DNA from: Micromonospora sp. WMMD1128
GTDB taxonomy: Bacteria > Actinomycetota > Actinomycetes > Mycobacteriales > Micromonosporaceae
Assembly: GCF_027497235.1 (NCBI RefSeq)
Contig: NZ_CP114902.1
Location: 6,474,001-6,538,000, forward strand
Direction of reading: 5' to 3'
Length of the DNA stretch: 64,000 nucleotides
Below, one piece after another: positions 31,940 to 39,543 of the stretch. Under the pieces are notes generated by a model that worked only from the letters and a program-made list of their open reading frames with translations, did not search any database and was not told where the DNA came from. Numbering within the stretch: the stretch's first letter is position 1; every line of letters begins with the position of its first letter. The translations under genes and the position numbers were made by a program.

Positions 31940-32752
31940 TCAGTCCACCCCGAAAACCTTCTCCAGGTACGCGGCGACGCCGTCGGAGGTGTTCGCCCCG
32001 GTCACCTCGTCCGCGATCTCCCGTACCGCCGGATGGGCGTTGGCGACCGCCACCGCCCGACCGGCCCAGGTCAGCATCGGCACGTCGTTCGGCATGTCGC
32101 CGAAGGCCAGCACGTCCCGTTCGCCGACGCCCAGCCGGGCGGCGTACCAGGCGAGGCCAGCCGCCTTCGTCACACCGGCGGCGGAGATCTCGATCAGGCC
32201 GCTGTAGGACGAATGGGTGGCCTCGGCCAGCCCTTCCAGCGCGCCGGCCACCACCCGGACGAACACGTCCGGATCCTGCTCCCCGGCCCGGGCCAGCAGC
32301 TTCACCGCGGGCGCGGCGAGCAGCTCCTCCGGCGACTCGACGGCCCGGATGGCGTCCGCGTCGGCGTCCCAGCGCAGCGGGTAGTGCGCCTCGTGCCGCA
32401 TCTGCCGGCTGTCCACGATCTCCACCGCGAAGCTCACCCCGGGCACCTCGGCCCGCAGCCGCCGGGCCACCTCGGCCAGCAGCTCCGGGGCGAGCGGGTC
32501 GGCGCGCAGCACCTCGTCGGTGACCGGGTCGTACACCACCGCGCCGTTGGCGCAGATCGCCGGCAGCGGCTCGGGGAGCTGGTCGTACACGAGTTGGAGC
32601 CAGCGGATCGGACGGCCGGTGACAAGCACGACGGGCGTGCCGGCGGCGGCGATCCGGGTCAGCACCGCCGCGGTACGCGGGCTGAGCGTCCGGTCGTCCC
32701 GCAGCAGCGTGCCGTCGATGTCGGTGGCGACGAGTCGAGGTGGCTCTCCCAT
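31940..32752 (-). CDS. HAD hydrolase, Cof-type (first of a tandem pair)
   Basis: A 270-residue phosphatase. HAD motif I is LVATDIDGTLL, motif II VLVTGRP, motif III K in VKLLARA, and motif IV VLAFGDMPNDVPML; the large C2 cap lies between. Cof-type enzymes remove phosphate from sugar phosphates, flavin nucleotides or pyridoxal phosphate. Its ATG (32750-32752) overlaps the stop of the upstream paralogue by one base (TGATG), so the two are translationally coupled. Substrate is unknown. Confidence 0.92.
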   Translation of the reverse strand: MGEPPRLVATDIDGTLLRDDRTLSPRTAAVLTRIAAAGTPVVLVTGRPIRWLQLVYDQLPEPLPAICANGAVVYDPVTDEVLRADPLAPELLAEVARRLRAEVPGVSFAVEIVDSRQMRHEAHYPLRWDADADAIRAVESPEELLAAPAVKLLARAGEQDPDVFVRVVAGALEGLAEATHSSYSGLIEISAAGVTKAAGLAWYAARLGVGERDVLAFGDMPNDVPMLTWAGRAVAVANAHPAVREIADEVTGANTSDGVAAYLEKVFGVD

Positions 32753-33573
32753 CACCGGGAGAGTAGTCGGTCCAGGTAGACCGCGACGCCGTCGTCGTCG
32801 TTGCGCAGGGTGATCTCGTCCGCGGCGGCGCGCAGCTCGGGGTGGGCGTTCGCCACCGCCACCCGCGCCCAGCCGGCCCAGCCGAACATCGGCAGGTCGT
32901 TGGGTTGGTCGCCGAAGACCAGCACGTCCGCCGGGTCGACGCCGAGCCGGTCGGCGACGACGCTCAGCCCGCTGGCCTTGTCCACGCCGGGCGGGCAGAT
33001 CTCGACGAAGCCGAGCCCGGCCTGGGTGAGCGTGGCCGTCTCCGGCGACACGATCCGGCGGGCTACCGCGAGCAACTCGTCGACGTGGTGGTCCTCGGTC
33101 CGGACGAACGCCTTGACCACGTCGCAGGCGAGACATTCCGCCCGGCTGCGTGCCTCGAACCGGTCCGGATAGGGCCAGCTCGGGTGGTAGTCGCCCCAGA
33201 GCGGCGCGTCGTGGTCGCCGGACGCCTCCACCATCACGGTGAGCGGGCCGACGGCGGCCTCCAGGTCGGCGAGGAGACGAGTGAGCACCTCGCCGGGGAG
33301 ACGCTCGTCACGCAGCACCAACGGGCCGGCCGGGTCGCTCTGGTCGACCACCCATCCGCCGCCGGCCATCACGAGGAAGTCGGCGGCGCGGATGTCGTTG
33401 CGGCTCAGTTCGGCCAGTCGCGGTCCGCGCCCGGTGGCGCCGACCACCGGGATCCCGGCGGCCCGCACCCGGTCCAGCACCCCGTGGGTGTACGCGGACA
33501 CAGTGTCGTCGCTGCGGACGAGCGTGCCGTCGAGGTCGGTGGCGATCAGCTTGGGCAGGCCCGGGCGGGTCAT
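32752..33573 (-). CDS. HAD hydrolase, Cof-type (second of a tandem pair)
   Basis: A 273-residue paralogue of the next gene: motif I LIATDLDGTLV, motif II VGATGR, the lysine in CDVVKAFV, and VLVFGDQPNDLPMF as motif IV. The cap has its own sequence (CLACDVVKAFVRTEDHHVDE), with a possible metal-binding cysteine pair. The start is ATG 33571-33573, with a GGAGGA ribosome binding site. The pair probably arose by duplication followed by divergence of the cap, which sets substrate choice. Confidence 0.92.
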   Translation of the reverse strand: MTRPGLPKLIATDLDGTLVRSDDTVSAYTHGVLDRVRAAGIPVVGATGRGPRLAELSRNDIRAADFLVMAGGGWVVDQSDPAGPLVLRDERLPGEVLTRLLADLEAAVGPLTVMVEASGDHDAPLWGDYHPSWPYPDRFEARSRAECLACDVVKAFVRTEDHHVDELLAVARRIVSPETATLTQAGLGFVEICPPGVDKASGLSVVADRLGVDPADVLVFGDQPNDLPMFGWAGWARVAVANAHPELRAAADEITLRNDDDGVAVYLDRLLSR

Positions 33574-33731
33574 GGTTCCTCCTTCGCCCCGCCGCCGTCA
33601 CGCCGGCCGACCTGGTCCTTCGTGCCGCGACCATGGGACGGCGGGCAGCAACCGTATCTCGCCGCGCAGGGGTCATCCATGGCGTTCCGGCGAATCGGCC
33701 GCGAATCCCCGGCGGCGATCCGGTGACCCGC

Positions 33732-34469
33732 TCAGCGGGAGCGGTCGGGGCCGGCGAACGGCGTCGTCGGCTCCACCGTCAGGTCGGCCGGGGCCGGCGG
33801 CCCGTCGTCGTCGATCGTCCGCCCCCGCCGCCGGGCGGTCCGGCCGCCCGGACCGTGGGCCGGCGCGTCGTCCGCCGGGTCGGCGGCCCGTTCCCCGACC
33901 CGCCCGGTCAGGTGCAGCGTGGCCGCCAGCAGCACGACGGCGAGGAAGGCGGTGATCAGCCCTCGGCCGTGCTCCACCTGGATGCTCTGCTCGACCGGGA
34001 AGAAGAGTATGCGCCTGGCGACCTGCTGGAGCGCGGAGGCGGTCGCGACGAGCACGCCGAGCAGGGCGGCGGCGAGGCCCAACCCGGCGATCCGGGCGTG
34101 CTGTCGCACCGCGGGAGCCCCGCGCAGCGCCAGCGCCGTGCCGACCGACAGCCCGAGCAGCCCCACCAGGTATGCCACCCCGAAGCCGCCGGTCTCGGAG
34201 ATGCCGCTGGCCAGCAGGTTCGGCGCGTTCTCCGCCCGGGACCCATCGGGGATGACGATCACCACCCACTCGCCGATCAGCGAGGCGAGCGCGGCGACCG
34301 CGCCGAGGCCGGCGAGCACCGGGGGCAGGCGGTGGTCCCGGCCCAGGCCGGCCAGCGTCCGGCCGACCCGGCCGGACGGTTCCGATCGGGCGTCGGTGTC
34401 GCCCCACTCGACGACAGTGGTGCCGTCGGAGCGGCTGTCCTGCCTGGGGATGGGGGGATCCTGCGACAT
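33732..34469 (-). CDS. Four-helix membrane protein of unknown function
   Basis: A 245-residue protein starting at ATG 34467-34469. It has a charged N-terminus with acidic WGDTDAR, then four hydrophobic segments between residues 50 and 185 (for example VLAGLGAVAALASLIGEWVV and GLITAFLAVVLLAATLHL). The C-terminal 60 residues are polar, Arg/Asp/Pro rich and probably cytoplasmic. I do not recognise a family. The second loop has a long extracytoplasmic stretch with a R-R-I-L-F-F segment. It is transcribed away from osmC. Confidence 0.6.
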   Translation of the reverse strand: MSQDPPIPRQDSRSDGTTVVEWGDTDARSEPSGRVGRTLAGLGRDHRLPPVLAGLGAVAALASLIGEWVVIVIPDGSRAENAPNLLASGISETGGFGVAYLVGLLGLSVGTALALRGAPAVRQHARIAGLGLAAALLGVLVATASALQQVARRILFFPVEQSIQVEHGRGLITAFLAVVLLAATLHLTGRVGERAADPADDAPAHGPGGRTARRRGRTIDDDGPPAPADLTVEPTTPFAGPDRSR

Positions 34470-34576
34470 CGGCCACCCTTCCCGTTCGCGGGCCTGCGTC
34501 GAATCATGGCACAGACGACGGCCCGGTATCGGGGGCGTGGAGCGGGAGGGGCGGTGCGGGGCGGCGCGCTTTCGGT

Positions 34577-34582
34577 TAGCGT
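34577..34582 (+). promoter_or_regulatory. -10 element of leaderless-type promoter for osmC
   Basis: TAGCGT is seven bases before ATG 34590. Confidence 0.55.
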
Positions 34583-34589
34583 CGGTGCC

Positions 34590-35018
34590 ATGCCTATCCG
34601 TACCGCATCCGCTCGTTGGCAGGGCAACCTCGCCGAGGGGTCGGGAACCGTCCGCACCGGCAAGGGCGGCCTGTCCGGCAACTACTCCTTCAAGTCGCGT
34701 TTCGAGGAGGGCGAGGGCACGAACCCCGAGGAGCTGATCGGCGCCGCGCACGCGAGCTGCTTCTCGATGGCCCTTTCCAAGCAGCTCGCCGACTCGGGCG
34801 CCACCGACACGTCGGTGGAGACCACCGCCAAGGTGCACTTCGACAAGACTGACGCGGGCATGACCGTGACCCGCATCGACCTGGAGACCGTCGGCCAGGC
34901 ACCCGGGCTCGACGAGGCCGGGTTCACCAAGCTGGCCGAGGCCGCCAAGGAGAACTGCCCGATCTCCCGGCTGCTCTCCCCCGGCGCGCAGATCACGCTC
35001 ACCGCCCGCCTGGCCTGA
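34590..35018 (+). CDS. osmC: OsmC family peroxiredoxin
   Basis: A 142-residue OsmC-type thiol peroxidase, active on organic hydroperoxides in the cytoplasm. The two catalytic cysteines are in AAHASCFSMALS (about residues 53-64) and ENCPISRLL (about 118-126), and the N-terminal segment GNLAEGSGTVRTGKGGLSG is the usual dimer-contact strand. Length is typical of OsmC rather than Ohr. Start is ATG 34590. A hairpin after the stop may end the transcript. Confidence 0.93.
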   Translation: MPIRTASARWQGNLAEGSGTVRTGKGGLSGNYSFKSRFEEGEGTNPEELIGAAHASCFSMALSKQLADSGATDTSVETTAKVHFDKTDAGMTVTRIDLETVGQAPGLDEAGFTKLAEAAKENCPISRLLSPGAQITLTARLA

Positions 35019-35042
35019 CGCTCGCGCCTGGCCATCCTGCCC

Positions 35043-35091
35043 GCACTTTCCCGGAAAGAGGACCCGTCGGGCCACTCTTTCCGGGAAGTGC
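35043..35091. terminator. Hairpin after osmC
   Basis: Arms GCACTTTCCCGGAAAGAG and its complement (one bulged base) enclose a 14-base loop. It lies 24 bases after the osmC stop and upstream of the zincin gene, and is probably a terminator. Confidence 0.6.
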
Positions 35092-35144
35092 GTGGATCTT
35101 CGACGGGTGGTCGACGGGTGGCGGCAGCGGGGAGGATGGTCGGC

Positions 35145-35495
35145 GTGGCCGTGGAGATGAGCCGGGACCGGTTCGAGGAACTGGTCGGCGAGGCACTCGA
35201 CGAGGTGCCCGAGGAGTTGCTCGGGCTGATGAGCAACGTGGTCATCCTGGTGGAGGACGACCCGCCGCCCGGCGAGAACCTGCTCGGGCTCTACGAGGGG
35301 CATGCGCTCACGGCGCGCGGCTGGGACTACTCCGGCGTCCTGCCGGACCGCATCCTGATCTACCGCAACCCGATCCTGGCGATCTGCGACACCGACGACG
35401 ACGTCGTCGAGGAGGTCGCGGTGACCGTGGTGCACGAGATCGCCCATCACTTCGGCATCGACGACGAGCGCCTGCACGCCCTCGGTTGGGGCTGA
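35145..35495 (+). CDS. Minimal zincin metallopeptidase family protein
   Basis: A 116-residue protein of the actinomycete metallopeptidase family (DUF1025 type). The zincin motif HEIAHHFGIDD (H-E-x-x-H-x-x-G-x-x-D, about 98-108) is intact. The N-terminal part RDRFEELVGEALDEVPEEL and YRNPILAICDTDDD are also characteristic. There is no signal peptide, so it is cytoplasmic; substrates are not known. I chose GTG 35145, which has GGAGG nine bases upstream; ATG 35157 and ATG 35136 are alternatives. Confidence 0.85.
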   Translation: MAVEMSRDRFEELVGEALDEVPEELLGLMSNVVILVEDDPPPGENLLGLYEGHALTARGWDYSGVLPDRILIYRNPILAICDTDDDVVEEVAVTVVHEIAHHFGIDDERLHALGWG

Positions 35496-35593
35496 CCGGG
35501 CCCCGGCCCGCCCCCGCTCGGCCGATCCCCGCGGTTGCGCCAGTCCCCTAACCTCCGGGTCAGGCACATCCCGATGCAGGAGGAAACAACCCC

Positions 35594-36319
35594 ATGCGCA
35601 GCGCTCTCTTCTCCGCGGAGAACCTCGAGAAGGAGTCCCAGCAGCCGGGCATGCGGCTGCAGAACTCCAAAATGCTGAAGATCGAGCTGAACGGCGAGGC
35701 GATGGCCCGCGTCGGGTCGATGGTCGCCTACCAGGGCCAGGTGCAGTTCCAGGCGCTCGGCTCGGGCGGCATCGGCAAGTTCATCAAGCAGCGGCTCACC
35801 GGCGAGGGTGTGCCGCTGATGAAGCTTTCCGGGCGCGGCGACGTGTTCCTCGCCGAGCTGGCCAAGGACGTGCACATCATCGACCTGGAGCCCGGCGACG
35901 CCCTGTCGATCAACGGCTCCAGCGTGCTCGCCTTCGACTCGACCCTCCAGTACGACATCAAGATGGTGAGCGGCATGGGCATGGCGTCCTCGTCGGGCCT
36001 GTTCAACTGCGTCTTCAGCGGGCACGGCCGGATCGCCATCACCACCAAGGGCACCCCGGTGGTGCTGAACGTGGACGCGCCGACGTACGTCGACCCGCAG
36101 GCGGCGGTCTGCTGGTCGGCCAATCTCCAGACCGGCTACCACCGGGCCGAGCAGCTCGGCCTGGGCACGCTGCTCGGACGCAGCACCGGCGAGGCGTTCA
36201 CGATGAGCTTCGCCGGCCAGGGCTTCGTCGTGGTGCAGCCCTCCGAGGAACCGCCGGTGGCCGGCAGCGGCGCCCAGCAGCAACAGCAGGGTGGCCTGCT
36301 CGGCGGCTTGCTGCAATGA
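35594..36319 (+). CDS. AIM24 family protein
   Basis: A 241-residue protein of the AIM24/DUF124 beta-sheet family. Strand-rich segments typical of it are MVAYQGQVQFQALGSGGIG, FLAELAKDVHIIDLEPGDALSING (shown here in part) and DIKMVSGMGMASSSGLFN. In mitochondria the homologue supports inner-membrane organisation; the bacterial role is unknown. The C-terminus is a Gln-rich, then Gly-Leu-Leu-rich tail (GGLLGGLLQ). Start is ATG 35594 with an AGGAGG site ten bases upstream. A perfect hairpin follows the stop. Confidence 0.88.
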   Translation: MRSALFSAENLEKESQQPGMRLQNSKMLKIELNGEAMARVGSMVAYQGQVQFQALGSGGIGKFIKQRLTGEGVPLMKLSGRGDVFLAELAKDVHIIDLEPGDALSINGSSVLAFDSTLQYDIKMVSGMGMASSSGLFNCVFSGHGRIAITTKGTPVVLNVDAPTYVDPQAAVCWSANLQTGYHRAEQLGLGTLLGRSTGEAFTMSFAGQGFVVVQPSEEPPVAGSGAQQQQQGGLLGGLLQ

Positions 36320-36322
36320 GCT

Positions 36323-36361
36323 CCGGGCCGGGTGCGTTCCTGGGGAACGCACCCGGCCCGG
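36323..36361. terminator. Perfect bidirectional terminator hairpin
   Basis: Two perfectly complementary 18-base arms (CCGGGCCGGGTGCGTTCC) with a three-base loop, filling the space between the convergent AIM24 and pheA genes. Confidence 0.85.
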
Positions 36362-36362
36362 T

Positions 36363-37319
36363 TCAGGTCAGCTCGCCGGCGCGCAGCCGGGCCAGCCAGG
36401 CCGCCGCGTCGGCGTAGTCGGCGTCGGAGAGACCGGCCGGCGCGGGCGTCGGCACGTCACCCGCCGCCGTGCTCCAGCGGTGCCGGGGGTACGAGCCGAG
36501 GAAGCGGACGTCGGCGCAGACCCGGCGCAGCCCGCGCAACGCCTCGCCGAGACGTACGTCGGCGACGTGCCCGGTGCAGTCCAGGAAGAACACGTAACGC
36601 CCGAGCGCCTCGCCGGTGGGGCGGGACTCGATCCGGGTCAGGTTCACCCCGCGTACGGCCAGCTCCATGAGCACGGACAGCAGCGCGCCCACCCGGTCGT
36701 GCGCGATGTAGACCGCAAGCGAGGTGAGGTCGTCGCCGGTCGGCGGCGGGGGCGGCCCCGGGCGGGACACCAGCGCGAACCGGGTCACCGCGTCCGGATG
36801 GTCGGCGATCTTGTCGGCGAACACGGTCAGCCGGTGCCGGGCGGCGCCGATCGGGGCGCAGATGGCGGCGTCGTACTCGCCGGTCGCCGCGCCGGCCGCG
36901 GCGGCCCCGTTGGAGAGCACGTCGACCACGGTGGCGTCGGGCAGATGGTCCCGCAGCCAACTGCGGCACTGGGTGGACGCCTGCGGGTGGGCGGCCACGC
37001 TGCGTACCGCGGCCGGTGTGACGCCGGGGCGGCCGGCGAGCACGAACTCCACCGGCAGGATCACCTCCCGGGTGATCATCAACGGGTCACCCTCGGCCAG
37101 TTCGTCGAGTGTCACCCCGACCGCGCCGCCGATGGAGTTCTCCAGTGGCACCATGGCGGCGTCCGCCTCCCCGGCCCGGACGGCGTCGAGGGCCTCGCCG
37201 ACGCTGCGGGCGGGCGTCCGGTCCCCCCGTTCGGCGGCGGGCAGGCTACGCAGCGCCTGCTCGGCGAAGGTGCCCTCGGGTCCGAGGTAGACGAAGCGGG
37301 TCGGTGGTGTTCCCGGCAT
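36363..37319 (-). CDS. pheA: Prephenate dehydratase
   Basis: A 318-residue monofunctional prephenate dehydratase, converting prephenate to phenylpyruvate for phenylalanine synthesis. The catalytic domain starts RFVYLGPEGTFAEQAL and has MVPLENSIGGAV and the active-site T-R-F in AVTRFALV. The C-terminal ACT domain has GALLSVLMELAVRGVNLTRI followed by ESRP, which together form the phenylalanine feedback site. No chorismate mutase domain is fused. The start is ATG 37317-37319, chosen because the TAGTGT promoter element is seven bases upstream; longer GTG starts would include it. Confidence 0.95.
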   Translation of the reverse strand: MPGTPPTRFVYLGPEGTFAEQALRSLPAAERGDRTPARSVGEALDAVRAGEADAAMVPLENSIGGAVGVTLDELAEGDPLMITREVILPVEFVLAGRPGVTPAAVRSVAAHPQASTQCRSWLRDHLPDATVVDVLSNGAAAAGAATGEYDAAICAPIGAARHRLTVFADKIADHPDAVTRFALVSRPGPPPPPTGDDLTSLAVYIAHDRVGALLSVLMELAVRGVNLTRIESRPTGEALGRYVFFLDCTGHVADVRLGEALRGLRRVCADVRFLGSYPRHRWSTAAGDVPTPAPAGLSDADYADAAAWLARLRAGELT

Positions 37320-37326
37320 GGTCACC

Positions 37327-37332
37327 ACACTA
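37327..37332 (-). promoter_or_regulatory. -10 element for pheA, overlapping the upstream stop codon
   Basis: TAGTGT on the minus strand begins with the TAG stop of the lipoprotein gene and is seven bases before the pheA ATG. Confidence 0.55.
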
Positions 37333-37845
37333 CGCACCCGGGGTGCCGTCGCAGGCCAGGGTGCGGATGCCCGTGGGCGCGGTGGCGCGGACCTCGACGC
37401 CGCACACGTCGGTGCCGGCGGTCACCAGTTTCGGCGTGCCGGATCGACCCCGTGTGACCACCTGGAGTTCCTCGTGCCCGGAGACCGCCAGCACGGTGTA
37501 GTGCCAGCCCTCCGCGCAGAGCGGACCGGTTCGGACGGTGACCCGGACCGCTCGCGGCAGCACCCCGGCGGAGCCGCGCAGCAACGCGACGATCCGGTCG
37601 CCGGACGGCTTGCCCCGGCAGGGTGTGGCGGCCGGGTCGGGCGCCGGGGTGGGCCGCGCCGGCGTGGCGGGGGTGACCGGTGCCGACGGGGTCGGGGTGG
37701 GCGTGGCCGACGCCGAGGCGGATGGGCCGCCGGCCTCGGTGGCGGGTGGCTCGCGCAGCTCGGGCGGCTGCCCGCAGGCGGTAAGCACGAGCAGCGCGAG
37801 CAGCGTCGCCGGGAGGGCACGGCGGTGGGGCGGGGTGCGGGGCAC
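37330..37845 (-). CDS. Putative secreted lipoprotein
   Basis: A 171-residue protein starting at GTG 37843-37845. The signal peptide VPRTPPHRRALPATLLALLVLTAC ends in a clear lipobox (L-T-A-C). A low-complexity Ser/Ala/Thr/Pro linker of about 55 residues follows, then a compact C-terminal domain with four cysteines (TPCRG, GPLCAEG, DVCGV, LACDG) that could form two disulfides. I do not recognise the family. It lies directly upstream of pheA on the same strand, but pheA appears to have its own promoter. Confidence 0.7.
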   Translation of the reverse strand: MPRTPPHRRALPATLLALLVLTACGQPPELREPPATEAGGPSASASATPTPTPSAPVTPATPARPTPAPDPAATPCRGKPSGDRIVALLRGSAGVLPRAVRVTVRTGPLCAEGWHYTVLAVSGHEELQVVTRGRSGTPKLVTAGTDVCGVEVRATAPTGIRTLACDGTPGA

Positions 37846-37956
37846 GGTGCAGTCCTCGACATCGAGGGGCGTCATCACGGCCGGGGGCCGAGCCCATCGT
37901 AGGAGGTGCGCCCGCACCGGAGAAGCCGGGTGCTCGGCGGGATGCCCCCGGCGGGG

Positions 37957-38412
37957 TCAGAGCACGCAGAAGAAGGTGAGCGAGCCGGCCACCTCGGCAC
38001 CGGTGAGCACCGGCGTGGAGATGGCGTCCACCGTCGTCCCGGCGTCGGAGCCGGGCCCCTGGACCCGGAGCAGACCACGGGCGAGCCGGCCGGAGAGCAA
38101 CGCGAGCAGCGGCGGGATCTTTTCGGTCTCCTGCTCGGTGAGCTCGCTGGGGCTGGCGGTGAAGTCGACCAGGCGCAGGCCACCCTCCAGCAGCGGGCGA
38201 CCGACCACGTCCTCCGGCGCGCCCAGGCAGAGCAGGTCGCAGCCGGACGAGGAGATCGCCACCACGGTGGTGTCGGCGTCGATCAACAGGCACGGCTCGG
38301 CGGCCCGGGAAACCGTCCCGGACCACTGTGCGAAATTGTCGGACTCCTGCTCGGTGGGTGTCTCGGTCGGGGACGCGAACACTTCCGAGAGTGAGAGCTC
38401 GACGTGGGCCAC
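37957..38412 (-). CDS. PAS-like sensory domain protein
   Basis: A 151-residue soluble protein. The core PCLLIDADTTVVAISSSGCD followed by LLCLGAPEDVVGRPLLEG is a PAS fold (a ligand-facing pocket after the first strands), and the rest (GLRLVDFTASPSEL, LARGLLRVQGPGSDAGTTVD) continues it. No output domain is attached, so it must act through a partner. The start is GTG 38410-38412, with AGGAGG five bases upstream. Ligand and partner are unknown. Confidence 0.65.
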   Translation of the reverse strand: MAHVELSLSEVFASPTETPTEQESDNFAQWSGTVSRAAEPCLLIDADTTVVAISSSGCDLLCLGAPEDVVGRPLLEGGLRLVDFTASPSELTEQETEKIPPLLALLSGRLARGLLRVQGPGSDAGTTVDAISTPVLTGAEVAGSLTFFCVL

Positions 38413-38646
38413 CGCGCCTCCTATGTACACCGACGGTCTGTCCACGCTAGCCGGTCGGCACAGCGACCACCCGGCCGCGCTGCGCCTCCCGGTCACCGGT
38501 GCTCACCCGTGAGGCTGGGCGGCGCAGGGACCGGGGGACATGCGTCGGTGCGACGGGAGCCCCGGGGGGGCGGGCGACCGGCGACGACGCGGAACGACGG
38601 AACCGGTCGGGGCGGTGCCGCGGACCGCGTGGCGTCGTCCGAGACG

Positions 38647-39381
38647 TTACCGGCGGGCGGCCCGCTTGTCAGCGGCCGTTCGGCCCTCGTCATACCACCG
38701 GTAGTCGGCAGATGGACGGTACGTGCCGTTGAGCCACGTCGACGGCGCCTCGGCGACCCGGGACAACTTCTCGGCGGTGGCCGGGCTGATCCGGTTGCCG
38801 GCGGCCACGAGCAGCCGGTCCAGCTCCCGGTGGGTGGCCATGAGGCAGTCCTTCGGGAGGCCGTAGACGCTGATCACCCCGGAGCCGACGAACGTCAGCA
38901 CCGGCGTCACCGGGATCGGCAGACCGACCGCGTCGGAGAGCGCCTTGCTGGCCCGCTTGGCGTCGCGGCGCGCCTCGGCCACATAGGGTGGACGCTTGCC
39001 GTTGATCTGCACGACGTCGCCGGCGACAAGCACCCGCGCCCGGCCGTGGTCGGCGATGGTGACCGCGAAGAGCCCGCTCGGCCCGATCGCGAGGAACCCG
39101 GCCCGATCGTCCTGGCCGCGGTCGAGCAGCGCGTCGGCCAGGTCTGTCCGTGGCCACTCGATGACGTGCCAGGCGGGCCCGAGGTGGTCGAGTTGCCCCA
39201 GGGCGCGGGCCCCGGCGGCTTCCAACCGGCGGGCCCCCCGGTCGGCGCGACGGCGGCGGGCCCACTCCAGGGGACTGGGACGCGCCGGCTCGAGCGCCGG
39301 GGCGGCCTCGACCCGGGGATGTGCCGCGCGGGGCGGCAGTGCCCGGCTCGGTACGGCTCGGCGAGCGGGAAAGACAGTCAT
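38647..39381 (-). CDS. NERD-like protein, active-site residues apparently lost
   Basis: A 244-residue protein starting at ATG 39379-39381 with GGAGG five bases upstream. The first 70 residues are Arg/Ala/Pro rich. The central part (GPAWHVIEWPRTDLADALLD, then AGFLAIGPSGLFAVTIADHG, then ARRDAKRASKALSD and PVTPVLTFVG) follows the strand-helix order of nuclease-related (NERD) domains. In active members the second strand reads like V-I-E-x-K; here it is AVTIAD, lacking the Glu-x-Lys pair. It may bind rather than cut nucleic acid. Family assignment is moderate. Confidence 0.5.
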   Translation of the reverse strand: MTVFPARRAVPSRALPPRAAHPRVEAAPALEPARPSPLEWARRRRADRGARRLEAAGARALGQLDHLGPAWHVIEWPRTDLADALLDRGQDDRAGFLAIGPSGLFAVTIADHGRARVLVAGDVVQINGKRPPYVAEARRDAKRASKALSDAVGLPIPVTPVLTFVGSGVISVYGLPKDCLMATHRELDRLLVAAGNRISPATAEKLSRVAEAPSTWLNGTYRPSADYRWYDEGRTAADKRAARR

Positions 39382-39474
39382 CGCGACCTCCGGCAAAAGG
39401 TCTCTCGAAGTTATGTCTCCACTACCCTACGTTGCACACCCGGGGGTCCGGCAAGTTGGACCGCCGGAATGACT

Positions 39475-39499
39475 GTGGATGAATGCCATATTCATTCAC
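39475..39499. promoter_or_regulatory. ArgR-like dyad upstream of arcA
   Basis: GTGGATGAAT and ATTCATTCAC form an inverted repeat (one mismatch) around a five-base centre, about 57 bases before the arcA start. The TGAAT...ATTCA half-sites resemble ARG boxes, although classic boxes have a four-base centre. Confidence 0.5.
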
Positions 39500-39531
39500 A
39501 CTTCTTTTCCGGATGGTGCGGAAGCCTGCCC

Positions 39532-39537
39532 TAGGCT
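39532..39537 (+). promoter_or_regulatory. -10 element of leaderless-type promoter for arcA
   Basis: TAGGCT is six bases before GTG 39544. Confidence 0.6.
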
Positions 39538-39543
39538 GCGGGG

